Assembly: GCA_964598275.1 (NCBI GenBank)
Contig: CAZRAZ010000023.1
Coordinates: forward strand, 1 to 12,382
Reading direction: 5' to 3'
DNA length: 12,382 nt
Source: JAHIEZ01 sp964598275
GTDB lineage: Bacteria; Patescibacteriota; Microgenomatia; UBA12405
In this document: positions 5,637 to 11,955 of the stretch, one piece after another
How the letters are laid out: each line of letters opens with the position of its first letter
Numbering within the stretch: the stretch's first letter is position 1
Program-made: the position numbers and the translations under genes
Notes under the pieces: model-generated
Database searches by the model: none
Told to the model about the DNA's origin: nothing
What the model saw: only the letters and a program-made list of their open reading frames with translations

Positions 5637-6026
5637 ATGACAAATTTAGACAGAAACACTAGAACCTTGATTGTGTGTTTTACTTTGGCTTTGATGGGAT
5701 TGATTCCGTTGAGGTTTGTGGAAGTGGGGCAATCCCCAGCCGTTGCGGGGCAGGCGATGTTGACGGAGAGACCGGTGGTATTGGGAGAAACGATGGAGGT
5801 AGCGGTGGAAGCCGTTGAGACAAGAAGTCCGGCCATATTGGAAGCGCCATATGATGAGATTGATGGGGCGATGCCGTTGGGTGAGGAGGATTGTTTGGAT
5901 GCAGATGAGGCAGGAAGGATGATTGATGAATTGACCGGAGATTTGGTGTCGGGGAATTATGATGAGATTAAGATTAGCGAGATTCTTTTAGAAGCAGAAA
6001 AAGTGGAAGCAAGAATTTGTCGGTAA
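5637..6026 (+). CDS. Membrane-anchored hypothetical protein
   Basis: A 129-residue protein of unknown family. One hydrophobic segment at residues about 11-29 (LIVCFTLALMGLIPLRFVEV) after a basic N-terminus (RNTR) predicts an N-terminal anchor or signal peptide, with the acidic rest outside the membrane. Residues 32-41 (QSPAVAGQA) are encoded by a GC-rich palindrome (5734-5750), probably an in-frame repeat insertion just after the membrane segment. The remainder is strongly acidic, and the tail (RMIDELTGDLVSGNYDEIKISEILLEAEKVEARIC) looks helical. The gene has a clear promoter with a leaderless start. It converges on the PEGA gene with nine bases between stops. Confidence 0.7.
   Translation: MTNLDRNTRTLIVCFTLALMGLIPLRFVEVGQSPAVAGQAMLTERPVVLGETMEVAVEAVETRSPAILEAPYDEIDGAMPLGEEDCLDADEAGRMIDELTGDLVSGNYDEIKISEILLEAEKVEARICR
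5734..5750. repeat. GC-rich palindrome inside the membrane-anchored hypothetical gene
   Basis: CCCC-A-GC, loop CGTT, GC-GGGG: a hairpin with one bulged A, followed by CAGGC as in the leuS copy (CAGGGC). Similar to 4701-4718 and 76-96. Confidence 0.6.
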
Positions 6027-6036
6027 AAAATTTACC
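6022..6036. terminator. Small hairpin between convergent genes
   Basis: GGTAAA (6022-6027), AAA, TTTACC (6031-6036); it overlaps both stop codons. The stem is weak and AT-rich, so a role as a bidirectional terminator is only possible. Confidence 0.35.
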
Positions 6037-7232
6037 TATCTAATAGTGATGGCGTAAAGATTGTCCGGGGTGGGAGAATAAGCTGAAGTGAAAGTAACGA
6101 TACGATTACCGTCCGGCCAGGGAAAGACAATGTTTTGATCAAAGTTGTTGGCAAAAAGAGTTTTGCTGTTGGTGGTATCGTATTCAACGGTTTTGATTTG
6201 CTGATTTTGGACGTAGATGATGTTGTCGGAATTGGGCAGCCAAAAAGGGGCGGCGATATCCTGGACTGAACCAATGAAAAAATTAGTATCGTCTTTTTGG
6301 TCGTAAACATAGTAGTTTTTGGCTTTGATTCGGCGGTTTTGATTTGAAGAGTTTTGGGCCGGAGGCGGGGTGATGTATTGATCTTGAAGGTCGATATCGG
6401 ATTGGGCCAGGTAGAGAACTTTGGTATCGGAAGAGGAGAAAGAGATAGTAGAAGCCGAGGTGGTGGAGATAACCTGTTTGATTTCGTTGGGAAGATCTTT
6501 GATAAGGTTTTTGATGATAAGGGAAATTTGCTGTTGCCAATCGTCTTTGATTAAAGATAAGCGGGGAGTAACGTCGAGTAAGTTGTTTTTGTTGAGACTG
6601 TCAAGCTTGATTTGATAGGTGCTGTTGGGTCCAATGGCCAGAATCGATTGGGAATCGGGAGAGAATTCGAAGCTAAAATCGGCCCAATTGATATTGGGAA
6701 AGTTGGGATAAATTTGTTGAGGCACATTTTTGCTTATGGGTAGGGGGCGATTGGTAAGATCGAGTTGGTAGAGACCGTTGTTGATTTCGGCCGAGGCGGA
6801 GGCGACAGCATAGACGATTTTGCTGTTGTTAGGGCTTAAAACAGGGTTGATGGCTCCGGTTAGGGTGATGGGAGTAAGGTCGGGAGCGGCGCGAAAAAGG
6901 GTGGCGTTGGTTTGATAGACAATTTCTTTTTTGATATCGGCGGTCTTTTCCCAGGGGAGGTAGCCATCTTTGACAATTTTGATTTGGTATTGGCCGGGAG
7001 GAAGATTGAGAGTGTCGTCGGTGGCGGTAACCAGACGGTCGTTGATATAAACGGAGGCGGATTTAGGAATCGAGGTGGCGGAAAGAAGGCCGGTGGCTTT
7101 GATAAAAGAGCCCTGATTAAAGCTAAGTTTGTAGCCTCTGGCCAGAAAGGAAGTGAGATAAGTGACAAGGGCGATGAGAAGGGCGGTGCCGACAAGGAAA
7201 AAGAGATTTTTTTTGTTTGAGAGAGGAGACAT
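6036..7232 (-). CDS. Membrane-anchored PEGA-domain / beta-propeller-like protein
   Basis: A 398-residue protein. Residues 10-31 form one membrane helix after a short basic N-terminus (NKK), placing the rest outside. Residues about 48-112 fit a PEGA domain, a surface-layer type beta module: SASVYINDRL...LPPGQYQIKIVKDGYLPWEK. The remainder shows repeated blade-like segments (INPVLSPNNSKIVYAV, FSFEFSPDSQSILAIG, ISFSSSDTKVLYLA, PFWLPNSDNIIYVQ, VFPWPDGNRIVTFT) resembling TolB/WD40-like propeller blades. Probable role is cell-surface binding or scaffolding; no enzyme motif is visible. TATAAT at 7244-7239 lies 6 bases before the ATG. It is divergent from mreB across 105 bases, but a functional link is only inferred. 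Confidence 0.82.
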   Translation of the reverse strand: MSPLSNKKNLFFLVGTALLIALVTYLTSFLARGYKLSFNQGSFIKATGLLSATSIPKSASVYINDRLVTATDDTLNLPPGQYQIKIVKDGYLPWEKTADIKKEIVYQTNATLFRAAPDLTPITLTGAINPVLSPNNSKIVYAVASASAEINNGLYQLDLTNRPLPISKNVPQQIYPNFPNINWADFSFEFSPDSQSILAIGPNSTYQIKLDSLNKNNLLDVTPRLSLIKDDWQQQISLIIKNLIKDLPNEIKQVISTTSASTISFSSSDTKVLYLAQSDIDLQDQYITPPPAQNSSNQNRRIKAKNYYVYDQKDDTNFFIGSVQDIAAPFWLPNSDNIIYVQNQQIKTVEYDTTNSKTLFANNFDQNIVFPWPDGNRIVTFTSAYSPTPDNLYAITIR

Positions 7233-7238
7233 GACAGT

Positions 7239-7244
7239 ATTATA
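7239..7244 (-). promoter_or_regulatory. -10 box of PEGA-protein gene
   Basis: Perfect TATAAT on the minus strand, 6 bases before the ATG at 7232; no Shine-Dalgarno site. A weak -35 (TTAAAA) lies at 17-base spacing. Confidence 0.6.
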
Positions 7245-7248
7245 ACTG

Positions 7249-7267
7249 TTTAATTTCTAATTTTTAA
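7249..7267. repeat. AT-rich 19-base repeat, copy 1
   Basis: TTTAATTTCTAATTTTTAA, exactly repeated at 8371-8389, so the two copies flank mreB. A shortened relative (ATTTCTAATTTT) follows at about 7271-7282. Confidence 0.7.
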
Positions 7268-7325
7268 ACAATTTCTAATTTTAAAAAATAAGAAAGTAGG
7301 AGCAATGAGGGTGGAAAGGACTTGA

Positions 7326-7331
7326 TAGAAT
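7326..7331 (+). promoter_or_regulatory. -10 box of mreB
   Basis: TAGAAT, 6 bases before the ATG at 7338; no Shine-Dalgarno site and no clear -35. Confidence 0.45.
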
Positions 7332-7337
7332 GGTAGT

Positions 7338-8339
7338 ATGAGGTTTTTTAGAAAGTTGGGGATTGATCTCGGGACGGCTAATACGGTGATCTGGGCGGAA
7401 AATGAAGGGATAGTGCTAAATGAGCCGACAATTGTGGCGGTGGGAATTGAGGACAGAAAGGTGTTGGCGGTGGGCAACGAGGCTCGCGGGATGTTGGGCA
7501 AGACGCCGGAATACATAGAGGTAATTTCCCCGCTAAAGGATGGGGTGATTTCTGATTATGAGGTGACAGAAGCAATGTTGAAGTATTTTTTGCGTAAAGT
7601 GATGGGTAGAAATTGGTTTTTTGGGCCGGAGGTGATGGTCTCTGTGCCGGCAGGGGTGACGCAGGTGGAACAGCGGGCGGTGATGGATGCGGTGGTGGCG
7701 GCAGGAGCAAAAAAGGCCTATTTGATTGATGAACCGTTGGCGGCGGCAATCGGGGCTAAGATTCCGGTGTCGGAAAGCTTTGGCAATATGATAGTTGATG
7801 TGGGCGGTGGGGCATCGGAGGCGGCGGTGATTGCTTTGGGAGGGGTGGTAACACATAAGACGGTTAGGATAGGGGGAAATCGTCTGGATGAGGCTATTGT
7901 CGATTATTTGAGGCGGAAATATAATTTAGTGGTGGGAGAACAAACGGCAGAGAACATAAAAATAAAGATTGGCAGCGCAATTAAACTCAAGAGGCCGGAG
8001 AAAATGGAGATTAATGGTAGAGACTCGGTTTATGGTTTGCCAAAAAATAAGATAGTTGACTCGGATGAGGTGTATGAGGCGATCAGGCCATTTTTGGATT
8101 TGATACTGGAGGCAATTCGGGGAACTTTGGAGATAACACCACCGGAGTTGGTGGCGGATATCATTGACAGAGGGATAGTGTTGTCGGGGGGAACCAGCCA
8201 GTTAAGGAATTTTAATAAACTGGTAACCAGAGAAATTGGAGTAGCGGCCCATGTGGTGGCAGAGCCACAGTTGTGTGTGATTAAGGGAACGGGGATGGCG
8301 ATGGAGAACCTAGAGACTTATAAGAGAGCGATACGGTAG
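7338..8339 (+). CDS. mreB: Rod-shape-determining actin homologue MreB
   Basis: A 333-residue bacterial actin that polymerises under the membrane and guides cell-wall synthesis. ATPase motifs in order: phosphate 1 IDLGTANT (9-16), VPAGVT (104-108 region), the catalytic-Glu segment LIDEPLAAAIGA (129-140), phosphate 2 VDVGGGASEAAVIALGG (153-169), and adenosine motif VLSGGTSQLRNF (281-292). The N-terminal MRFFRKLGIDLG resembles the usual MreB start with its amphipathic membrane-binding end. Two motif differences are seen: phosphate 2 has GGGAS instead of the common GGGTT, and the adenosine motif has SGGTS rather than the usual GGGAL. Length is normal. It is followed by a strong terminator that includes its stop codon, and it appears to be transcribed alone. 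A second mreB-like paralogue elsewhere cannot be excluded. Confidence 0.95.
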   Translation: MRFFRKLGIDLGTANTVIWAENEGIVLNEPTIVAVGIEDRKVLAVGNEARGMLGKTPEYIEVISPLKDGVISDYEVTEAMLKYFLRKVMGRNWFFGPEVMVSVPAGVTQVEQRAVMDAVVAAGAKKAYLIDEPLAAAIGAKIPVSESFGNMIVDVGGGASEAAVIALGGVVTHKTVRIGGNRLDEAIVDYLRRKYNLVVGEQTAENIKIKIGSAIKLKRPEKMEINGRDSVYGLPKNKIVDSDEVYEAIRPFLDLILEAIRGTLEITPPELVADIIDRGIVLSGGTSQLRNFNKLVTREIGVAAHVVAEPQLCVIKGTGMAMENLETYKRAIR

Positions 8340-8373
8340 TTTTCTTTCTATAAAAAACTACCGTATAATTTTT
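8331..8373 (+). terminator. Rho-independent terminator of mreB
   Basis: A 13-bp perfect stem, ATACGGTAGTTTT (8331-8343) and AAAACTACCGTAT (8354-8366), with a 10-base loop, followed by AATTTTT. The stem begins inside the last codons of mreB. Confidence 0.9.
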
Positions 8374-8389
8374 AATTTCTAATTTTTAA
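8371..8389. repeat. AT-rich 19-base repeat, copy 2
   Basis: Exact copy of 7249-7267, followed by further TTTTTAAT units and an 8-base tandem TTTTAATG TTTTAATG (8403-8418). Confidence 0.7.
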
Positions 8390-8637
8390 TTTTTAATCAA
8401 TCTTTTAATGTTTTAATGTTAAAATGGGGGAAAAGTCAGGGTAACAAAATTGTTCAATAAGGAGATTTTTGGAGTTTTTTGAGAGATTGGATTCCTTTTG
8501 TATAGTTTATTATTTGGATAGTTGATATGTTTATTGTCTTTATCCTATATTTTCTTACTAGAAATAGATAAAAGTGAATGGAAGGAGATGAGGAGAGACG
8601 GTGATTTTGACAAATAATGTCCGATAATGTGTTTAAT
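8390..8637. other. Intergenic region without a gene
   Basis: About 250 AT-rich bases between mreB's terminator and the glycosyltransferase promoter. A TTGACA at 8607-8612 has TTTAAT at 19-base spacing (8632-8637), a possible second upstream promoter. No ORF or RNA structure is recognised. Confidence 0.4.
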
Positions 8638-8667
8638 TTGTTCGGAAGAGAGGAAAAATGGTAAAAT
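8638..8667 (+). promoter_or_regulatory. Likely promoter of the WecG/TagA gene
   Basis: TTGTTC (8638-8643), 18-base spacer, TAAAAT (8662-8667). The ATG at 8680 is 12 bases further, leaving a very short leader that includes an AGGA (8674-8677). Confidence 0.45.
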
Positions 8668-8679
8668 GGACTTAGGAAA

Positions 8680-9531
8680 ATGAAAAAATTGAGGACAAGA
8701 AAGATTGATAGTGGCGGAAATGACCAGCAAATGTTTGATATTCCACTTTTTGGCGGAGATAAGGCTCAAGTGCTAAACCGGATATCAAATCGACTGAAGT
8801 CGATTCCATCCGGTCAAGGGAAACCTTTTTGGATAGCAACGGTCAATCCGGAGTTTGTGATGAAGGCGGTGGAGGATGATAATTTTAAAGAAATTTTGCA
8901 AAAAAAGACCAGTTTGAACGTGGTGGACGGCATAGGACTGGTGTGGGCCAAACAGGTGACAGCAAAATTTAGGGATTGTCGGAGTAGTTTTTGGGGGAGG
9001 GTGTGTTTGGGAGTAAAAGTGGGGATGGAAGTGCTGCAGGGAAAATACAAAAATCAGGTGGCGGCCGGAAGTAGTTTGATAGATGACCTTTGTGGTTTGG
9101 CAAAAAAAGAAGACTATAGGGTGTTTTTTTTAGGTGGTTGGGGGGATAGGGCGAAAAGGACGGCCGGATTTTTTGAAAAAAAGTATAAGGGACTACAGAC
9201 AGCGTGGTCTTCGGGAGAGCCAGGAGTGAAAAATGCCCGAGTATTGGCAAAAATTAATAAACTTAAGCCCGATTTTTTGTTTGTGGCTTATGGGATGAAG
9301 AAACAGGAGGAATGGATAGAAAGAAACCTTTCTAAGTTGAACGTGGGAGCGGTGATGGGAGTGGGCAGGAGCTTTGATTATTATAGCGGGGAGTTAAAAA
9401 GAGCGCCAAAGATATGGTGTGATATGGGATTGGAGTGGCTGTATTCCTTGATAAAAGAACCGAAGCGGTGGAGAAGACAGTTGGCCTTGCTAAGGTTTGT
9501 GTGGAGGGTGGTGAAAGAAGGAATTGTTTAA
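8680..9531 (+). CDS. WecG/TagA/CpsF family glycosyltransferase (GT26)
   Basis: A 283-residue GT26 enzyme; the family transfers a sugar (N-acetylmannosamine or its uronic acid in characterised members) from a UDP-sugar to a membrane polyprenol-linked acceptor. Motifs seen: WIATVNPEFVMKA (T54 and N56 of the TxN motif), VVDGIGLVWA (D83, the likely catalytic base position), FFLGGWG (149-155, nucleotide-binding turn), FVAYGMKKQEEWI (201-213, the G-x-x-x-QE motif), and VGRSFDYYSGELKRAPKI with GLEWLYSLIKEPKRWRRQ (228-267). The C-terminal basic/hydrophobic segment fits membrane-surface attachment. Length is slightly above the family norm because of about 18 extra N-terminal residues. It probably acts in cell-surface polysaccharide or teichoic-acid-like polymer synthesis; the true substrate is unknown. 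Confidence 0.92.
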   Translation: MKKLRTRKIDSGGNDQQMFDIPLFGGDKAQVLNRISNRLKSIPSGQGKPFWIATVNPEFVMKAVEDDNFKEILQKKTSLNVVDGIGLVWAKQVTAKFRDCRSSFWGRVCLGVKVGMEVLQGKYKNQVAAGSSLIDDLCGLAKKEDYRVFFLGGWGDRAKRTAGFFEKKYKGLQTAWSSGEPGVKNARVLAKINKLKPDFLFVAYGMKKQEEWIERNLSKLNVGAVMGVGRSFDYYSGELKRAPKIWCDMGLEWLYSLIKEPKRWRRQLALLRFVWRVVKEGIV

Positions 9532-9609
9532 AATCCACTTACCATTTTTTTCGCTCTGGTGAGTCTGTTGCCAGGCTCAATTTCGCTCAAAAAACATAAG
9601 TGGATTTTA
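9529..9609. repeat. 81-bp element with 13-bp inverted terminal repeats between convergent genes
   Basis: TAAAATCCACTTA (9529-9541) and its exact complement TAAGTGGATTTTA (9597-9609) enclose 55 bases that contain a second inverted pair, TGAGTCTG / CAGGCTCA with one mismatch, and two copies of TTTCGCTC. The left arm starts at the glycosyltransferase stop codon, and murB ends 20 bases beyond the right arm. It is either a bidirectional terminator or a small MITE-like insertion. Confidence 0.6.
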
Positions 9610-9629
9610 TAAAATTTTAGTGTGGTGAA

Positions 9630-10547
9630 TTAAAATTGACCGAGGAGTTTGATTTCGAGTTCCAGATTAAGACCGTATTTTTGTTTGACTTTTTGGCGGA
9701 TAAACTCGACTAATTTAAGATAATCTTTGGCGGTGCCATGACCGGCGTTGACGATAAAATTGGCATGGAGAGGGGAGATTTGAAGGCCGCCTTGGCGATG
9801 GCCTTTGAGACCGAGTTGGTCGATAAGTAGTCCCGCAGGCGATTGGCCTGTGGGATTTTTGAAAGTACAGCCGGCGGAGGGGAAGGGCTGGGTTAACTTT
9901 TTGGTAGCTTTGATTTCTTCGGCTTTGATTTTGGCTTGTTGACCATTACCCTTTTTGAGATTAAGGGTGACGGAGAGGATAATAAGATGAGAATTGGCTT
10001 GAAAAGGAGATAAGTCGTAGGACCAGTCGAAATCAGCGCATTTTAGGGTTTCAAGTTTCCCGGTTTGATAGTTAAAAACTTGGATGCTGTCGATAAATTG
10101 AGAAAAATTACTTTTGTTAAAACCATGGATGTTACTGTGAATGGCGCCACCAATAGTGGCGGGAATATAGGCAAAAACTTCAAGACTGATCAGATTTTTT
10201 TCTAAAGTAAAGTTGATGGCGTGAGGGAGGGAGGTGCCGGAAGAGAGGGTGACTTGATTGCCGTCGATAGTGATATGATCGCCGGAATTTTGGATGACAA
10301 TACCCCGGATGCCGGCATCAGAAATGAGAACGTTGGAGCCGTGACCGAGAATGGTGGGCAAAGCAATCTTTTGTTGATGTAGAAGTTTGACTATTGATAT
10401 AAATTGATCAGGGTTTTGAGAGCCGATAAAGAGGTCGGCGGGGCCGCCGATTTTTAGAGTAGTGTAGGGAGCAAGGGGGTGGTGGAGGTGAAGGGTGAGA
10501 TTGGGGATGTTATCTTGAAGTAGTTTTGTCAAAGGGGAATAATCCAT
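9630..10547 (-). CDS. murB: UDP-N-acetylenolpyruvoylglucosamine reductase
   Basis: A 305-residue FAD enzyme that reduces UDP-GlcNAc-enolpyruvate to UDP-MurNAc with NADPH, the second committed step of peptidoglycan synthesis. FAD-binding features: YTTLKIGGPADLF (28-40), ILGHGSNVLISDAGIRGIVI (66-85), and YIPATIGGAIHSN (127-139, usually IPGTVGGA). The catalytic serine position in the AGSxF motif is Cys here (PSAGCTFKNP, C227); the C-terminal acid is E298 in LELEIK. The usual YRxSxF substrate motif reads YDLSPF (177-182), so the conserved Arg is Asp. ATG at 10547 is supported by TAAAAT five bases upstream. The family is certain; the active-site changes deserve attention. Confidence 0.95.
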   Translation of the reverse strand: MDYSPLTKLLQDNIPNLTLHLHHPLAPYTTLKIGGPADLFIGSQNPDQFISIVKLLHQQKIALPTILGHGSNVLISDAGIRGIVIQNSGDHITIDGNQVTLSSGTSLPHAINFTLEKNLISLEVFAYIPATIGGAIHSNIHGFNKSNFSQFIDSIQVFNYQTGKLETLKCADFDWSYDLSPFQANSHLIILSVTLNLKKGNGQQAKIKAEEIKATKKLTQPFPSAGCTFKNPTGQSPAGLLIDQLGLKGHRQGGLQISPLHANFIVNAGHGTAKDYLKLVEFIRQKVKQKYGLNLELEIKLLGQF

Positions 10548-10552
10548 GGTTT

Positions 10553-10558
10553 ATTTTA
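10553..10558 (-). promoter_or_regulatory. -10 box of murB
   Basis: TAAAAT on the minus strand, 5 bases before the ATG. The expected -35 position falls at the edge of the palindromic element beginning at 10574, so that insertion may have replaced or supplied it. Confidence 0.5.
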
Positions 10559-10573
10559 ACAGTTTTTGGAGAG

Positions 10574-10687
10574 GTCACACCGTCCGGGGAGCCCCTTCTG
10601 CCTGCCGGCAGGCAGGGCCACCCCGGAGGAGTGACTTAAGCCCACCCCGGAGGAGTGACTTAAGCCCACCCTGGAGGAGAAACCTAA
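10574..10687. repeat. GTCAC...GTGAC palindromic element, copy 2, with 24-bp tandem repeats
   Basis: 10574-10635 matches the element at 4164-4229 closely, with a shorter central palindrome (a 4-base deletion in the GCCTGCC run). Its right end is then amplified: 24-base units start at 10617, 10641 and 10665, each CCCACCCCGGAGGAGTGAC plus TTAAG, the third copy diverged and partial. Confidence 0.85.
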
Positions 10688-10839
10688 ATTCAAATTTCGA
10701 AGCTATATTATACCTTATAATGGTATGGTGTTTGAGATAGTAAAAATATATGGGATGACGGTGTGGAAAAGTGGAGAAAAATAGATATATCTTATAATAT
10801 CTTGGGACTGTAGGTGCGATCACGTCAAACGTGATGCGA
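10688..10839. other. Upstream region of ruvC
   Basis: No gene seen. It holds several AT-rich -10-like motifs (CTTATAAT around 10712 and 10791) and the perfect dyad at 10819-10835. Confidence 0.4.
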
Positions 10840-10845
10840 TAGAAT
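10819..10845 (+). promoter_or_regulatory. ruvC promoter region with perfect dyad
   Basis: ATCACGT (10819-10825), CAA, ACGTGAT (10829-10835): a 7-bp perfect inverted repeat that ends four bases before the -10 box TAGAAT (10840-10845). The ATG follows 5 bases after the -10 box. The position fits an operator. Confidence 0.45.
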
Positions 10846-10850
10846 AAAGC

Positions 10851-11339
10851 ATGATATTAGGAATAGATCCGGGTTTGGCGAACGTTGGTTGGGCGGTGAT
10901 TGAGAGGTGTGAGGGAGAAAGGGAGGCGAAATTGGTGGACTGTGGTTGCTTTGAGACTAAGGTTGGTGTGGGTATGGCTGAAAGGTTGTGTTTTATTGAT
11001 GAAAAAATGGAGGAATTGATTGATAAATTTAAAATCAAGGAAATGGCGTTGGAAAGTTTGTTTTTTGCCAGAAACGTCAAAAGTGCCATGAAAGTATCAG
11101 AGGCGATTGGAGTGATTAAGGTGGCGGGGGCCAGACGGGGATTGTCGGTGTTTGACTATACGCCGCTACAGATTAAGATGGCTTTGGTGGGTTATGGTCA
11201 GGCAGAAAAAGAACAGGTGGCGGTGATGGTAAAACATTTTTTGGGATTGGAAGAAAATATAAAGCCGGAGCATGCTTCGGATGCGGCGGCGGCGGCCTTG
11301 ACACACCTGTTTACCAACCAGAATTTAGTAATTGACTAA
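10851..11339 (+). CDS. ruvC: Holliday junction resolvase RuvC
   Basis: A 162-residue dimeric endonuclease that cuts four-way DNA junctions together with RuvAB. The RNase H-like fold's acidic residues are visible: D6 (GIDPGLANVGWAV), E68 (MALESLFFARN), and H141 with D144 (PEHASDAAAAAL), as in the His-containing Thermus-type active site. Also seen are the conserved ARNVKSAMKVSEAIGVI helix and TPLQIKMALVGYGQAEKEQV DNA-contact segment. Length is normal. ATG at 10851 is preceded by TAGAAT only 5 bases upstream, pointing to a leaderless mRNA. The stop codon overlaps the -35 of the downstream toxin-antitoxin operon. Confidence 0.97.
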   Translation: MILGIDPGLANVGWAVIERCEGEREAKLVDCGCFETKVGVGMAERLCFIDEKMEELIDKFKIKEMALESLFFARNVKSAMKVSEAIGVIKVAGARRGLSVFDYTPLQIKMALVGYGQAEKEQVAVMVKHFLGLEENIKPEHASDAAAAALTHLFTNQNLVID

Positions 11340-11360
11340 ATTAGTTAAAGTAGCTAAAAT
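11332..11360 (+). promoter_or_regulatory. Promoter of the phd-vapC-ruvA operon
   Basis: TTGACT (11332-11337, overlapping the ruvC stop), 17-base spacer, TAAAAT (11355-11360), then 5 bases to the ATG at 11366. A near-consensus sigma70-type promoter with a leaderless start. Confidence 0.75.
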
Positions 11361-11365
11361 TGTTT

Positions 11366-11590
11366 ATGATTACTTCAGTAACAGCAACTTATGCTAAAAA
11401 TAACTTTGGGGAGTTAATTGATCGGGTAATTGCTAACAAAAAGAAAATTTTGATTAAAAGGGCCGGTAGGCCGGCAGTTTTTGTGACGCCGGTGATGGGT
11501 GATTATGAGCTAAATTTTGCTGAAGAAGAATTTAAAAAATTGGAAGATGGTGTAAGAGAGTTTAGAAAATCATTTAAGTTTAATTTCTGA
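11366..11590 (+). CDS. Phd/YefM-family antitoxin
   Basis: A 74-residue antitoxin. The N-terminal DNA-binding Phd fold is recognisable: MITSVTATYAKNNFGELIDRVIANKKKILIKRAGRPAVFVTPV (residues 1-43). The C-terminal acidic/basic helix (EEEFKKLEDGVREFRKS) should wrap the toxin. ATG at 11366 is chosen over a TTG at 11360 since the TTG overlaps the -10 box. Phd proteins normally repress their own promoter, here the one overlapping the end of ruvC. Its TGA overlaps the vapC ATG by one base. Confidence 0.9.
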   Translation: MITSVTATYAKNNFGELIDRVIANKKKILIKRAGRPAVFVTPVMGDYELNFAEEEFKKLEDGVREFRKSFKFNF

Positions 11591-11955
11591 TGAAAATTTT
11601 TTTGGATACTTGTATTTTGATTGAAGTGATGAGGAAAAGGTTACGGCTGGAGGGTGAAACAAATGACTATTTTGTAAATTCGATTGTTTATGGAGAGTTA
11701 GCTTATGGTTTTGAAAATATGGGGAAGGATCTTTCGGAATTGGATATGTATTTGGAAAGCAGACAGATTATACTTTTGAGTATTGAGGCAACTACCGGGA
11801 AAATTTATGTAAAACTTAAGGTGAGTTTAAAGAATAAACCGGTGGCTGATAATGATTTGTTGGTGGCTAGTAGTTGCTTGGAATATGATTTGAAATTGTG
11901 GACATTGAATAAAAAGCATTTTTCGATGATTAAGGGTTTGAAATTGTATTTATGA
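11590..11955 (+). CDS. VapC-family PIN-domain toxin ribonuclease
   Basis: A 121-residue PIN-domain protein, expected to be a Mg2+-dependent RNase that blocks translation, in known cases by cutting tRNA or rRNA, and neutralised by the upstream Phd partner. Acidic active-site residues visible: D6 (IFLDTCILIE), E36 (VYGELAYG), and D87/D89 (VADNDLLVASSCL); the final motif TLNKKHF has N107. These look intact, so the toxin is probably active. The gene overlaps the antitoxin stop (TGATG), and its own TGA overlaps the ruvA start (ATGA at 11952-11955), coupling toxin and RuvA translation. The module looks like an insertion into a ruvC-ruvA pair. Confidence 0.9.
   Translation: MKIFLDTCILIEVMRKRLRLEGETNDYFVNSIVYGELAYGFENMGKDLSELDMYLESRQIILLSIEATTGKIYVKLKVSLKNKPVADNDLLVASSCLEYDLKLWTLNKKHFSMIKGLKLYL

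Noticed and set aside
10575..10823. ORFs on both strands across the 24-bp tandem repeats (SLLRGGLK-type and PRRSDLSP-type repeats)
   Set aside because: These are translations of non-coding repeats; they lack suitable starts and are flanked by promoters of other genes.
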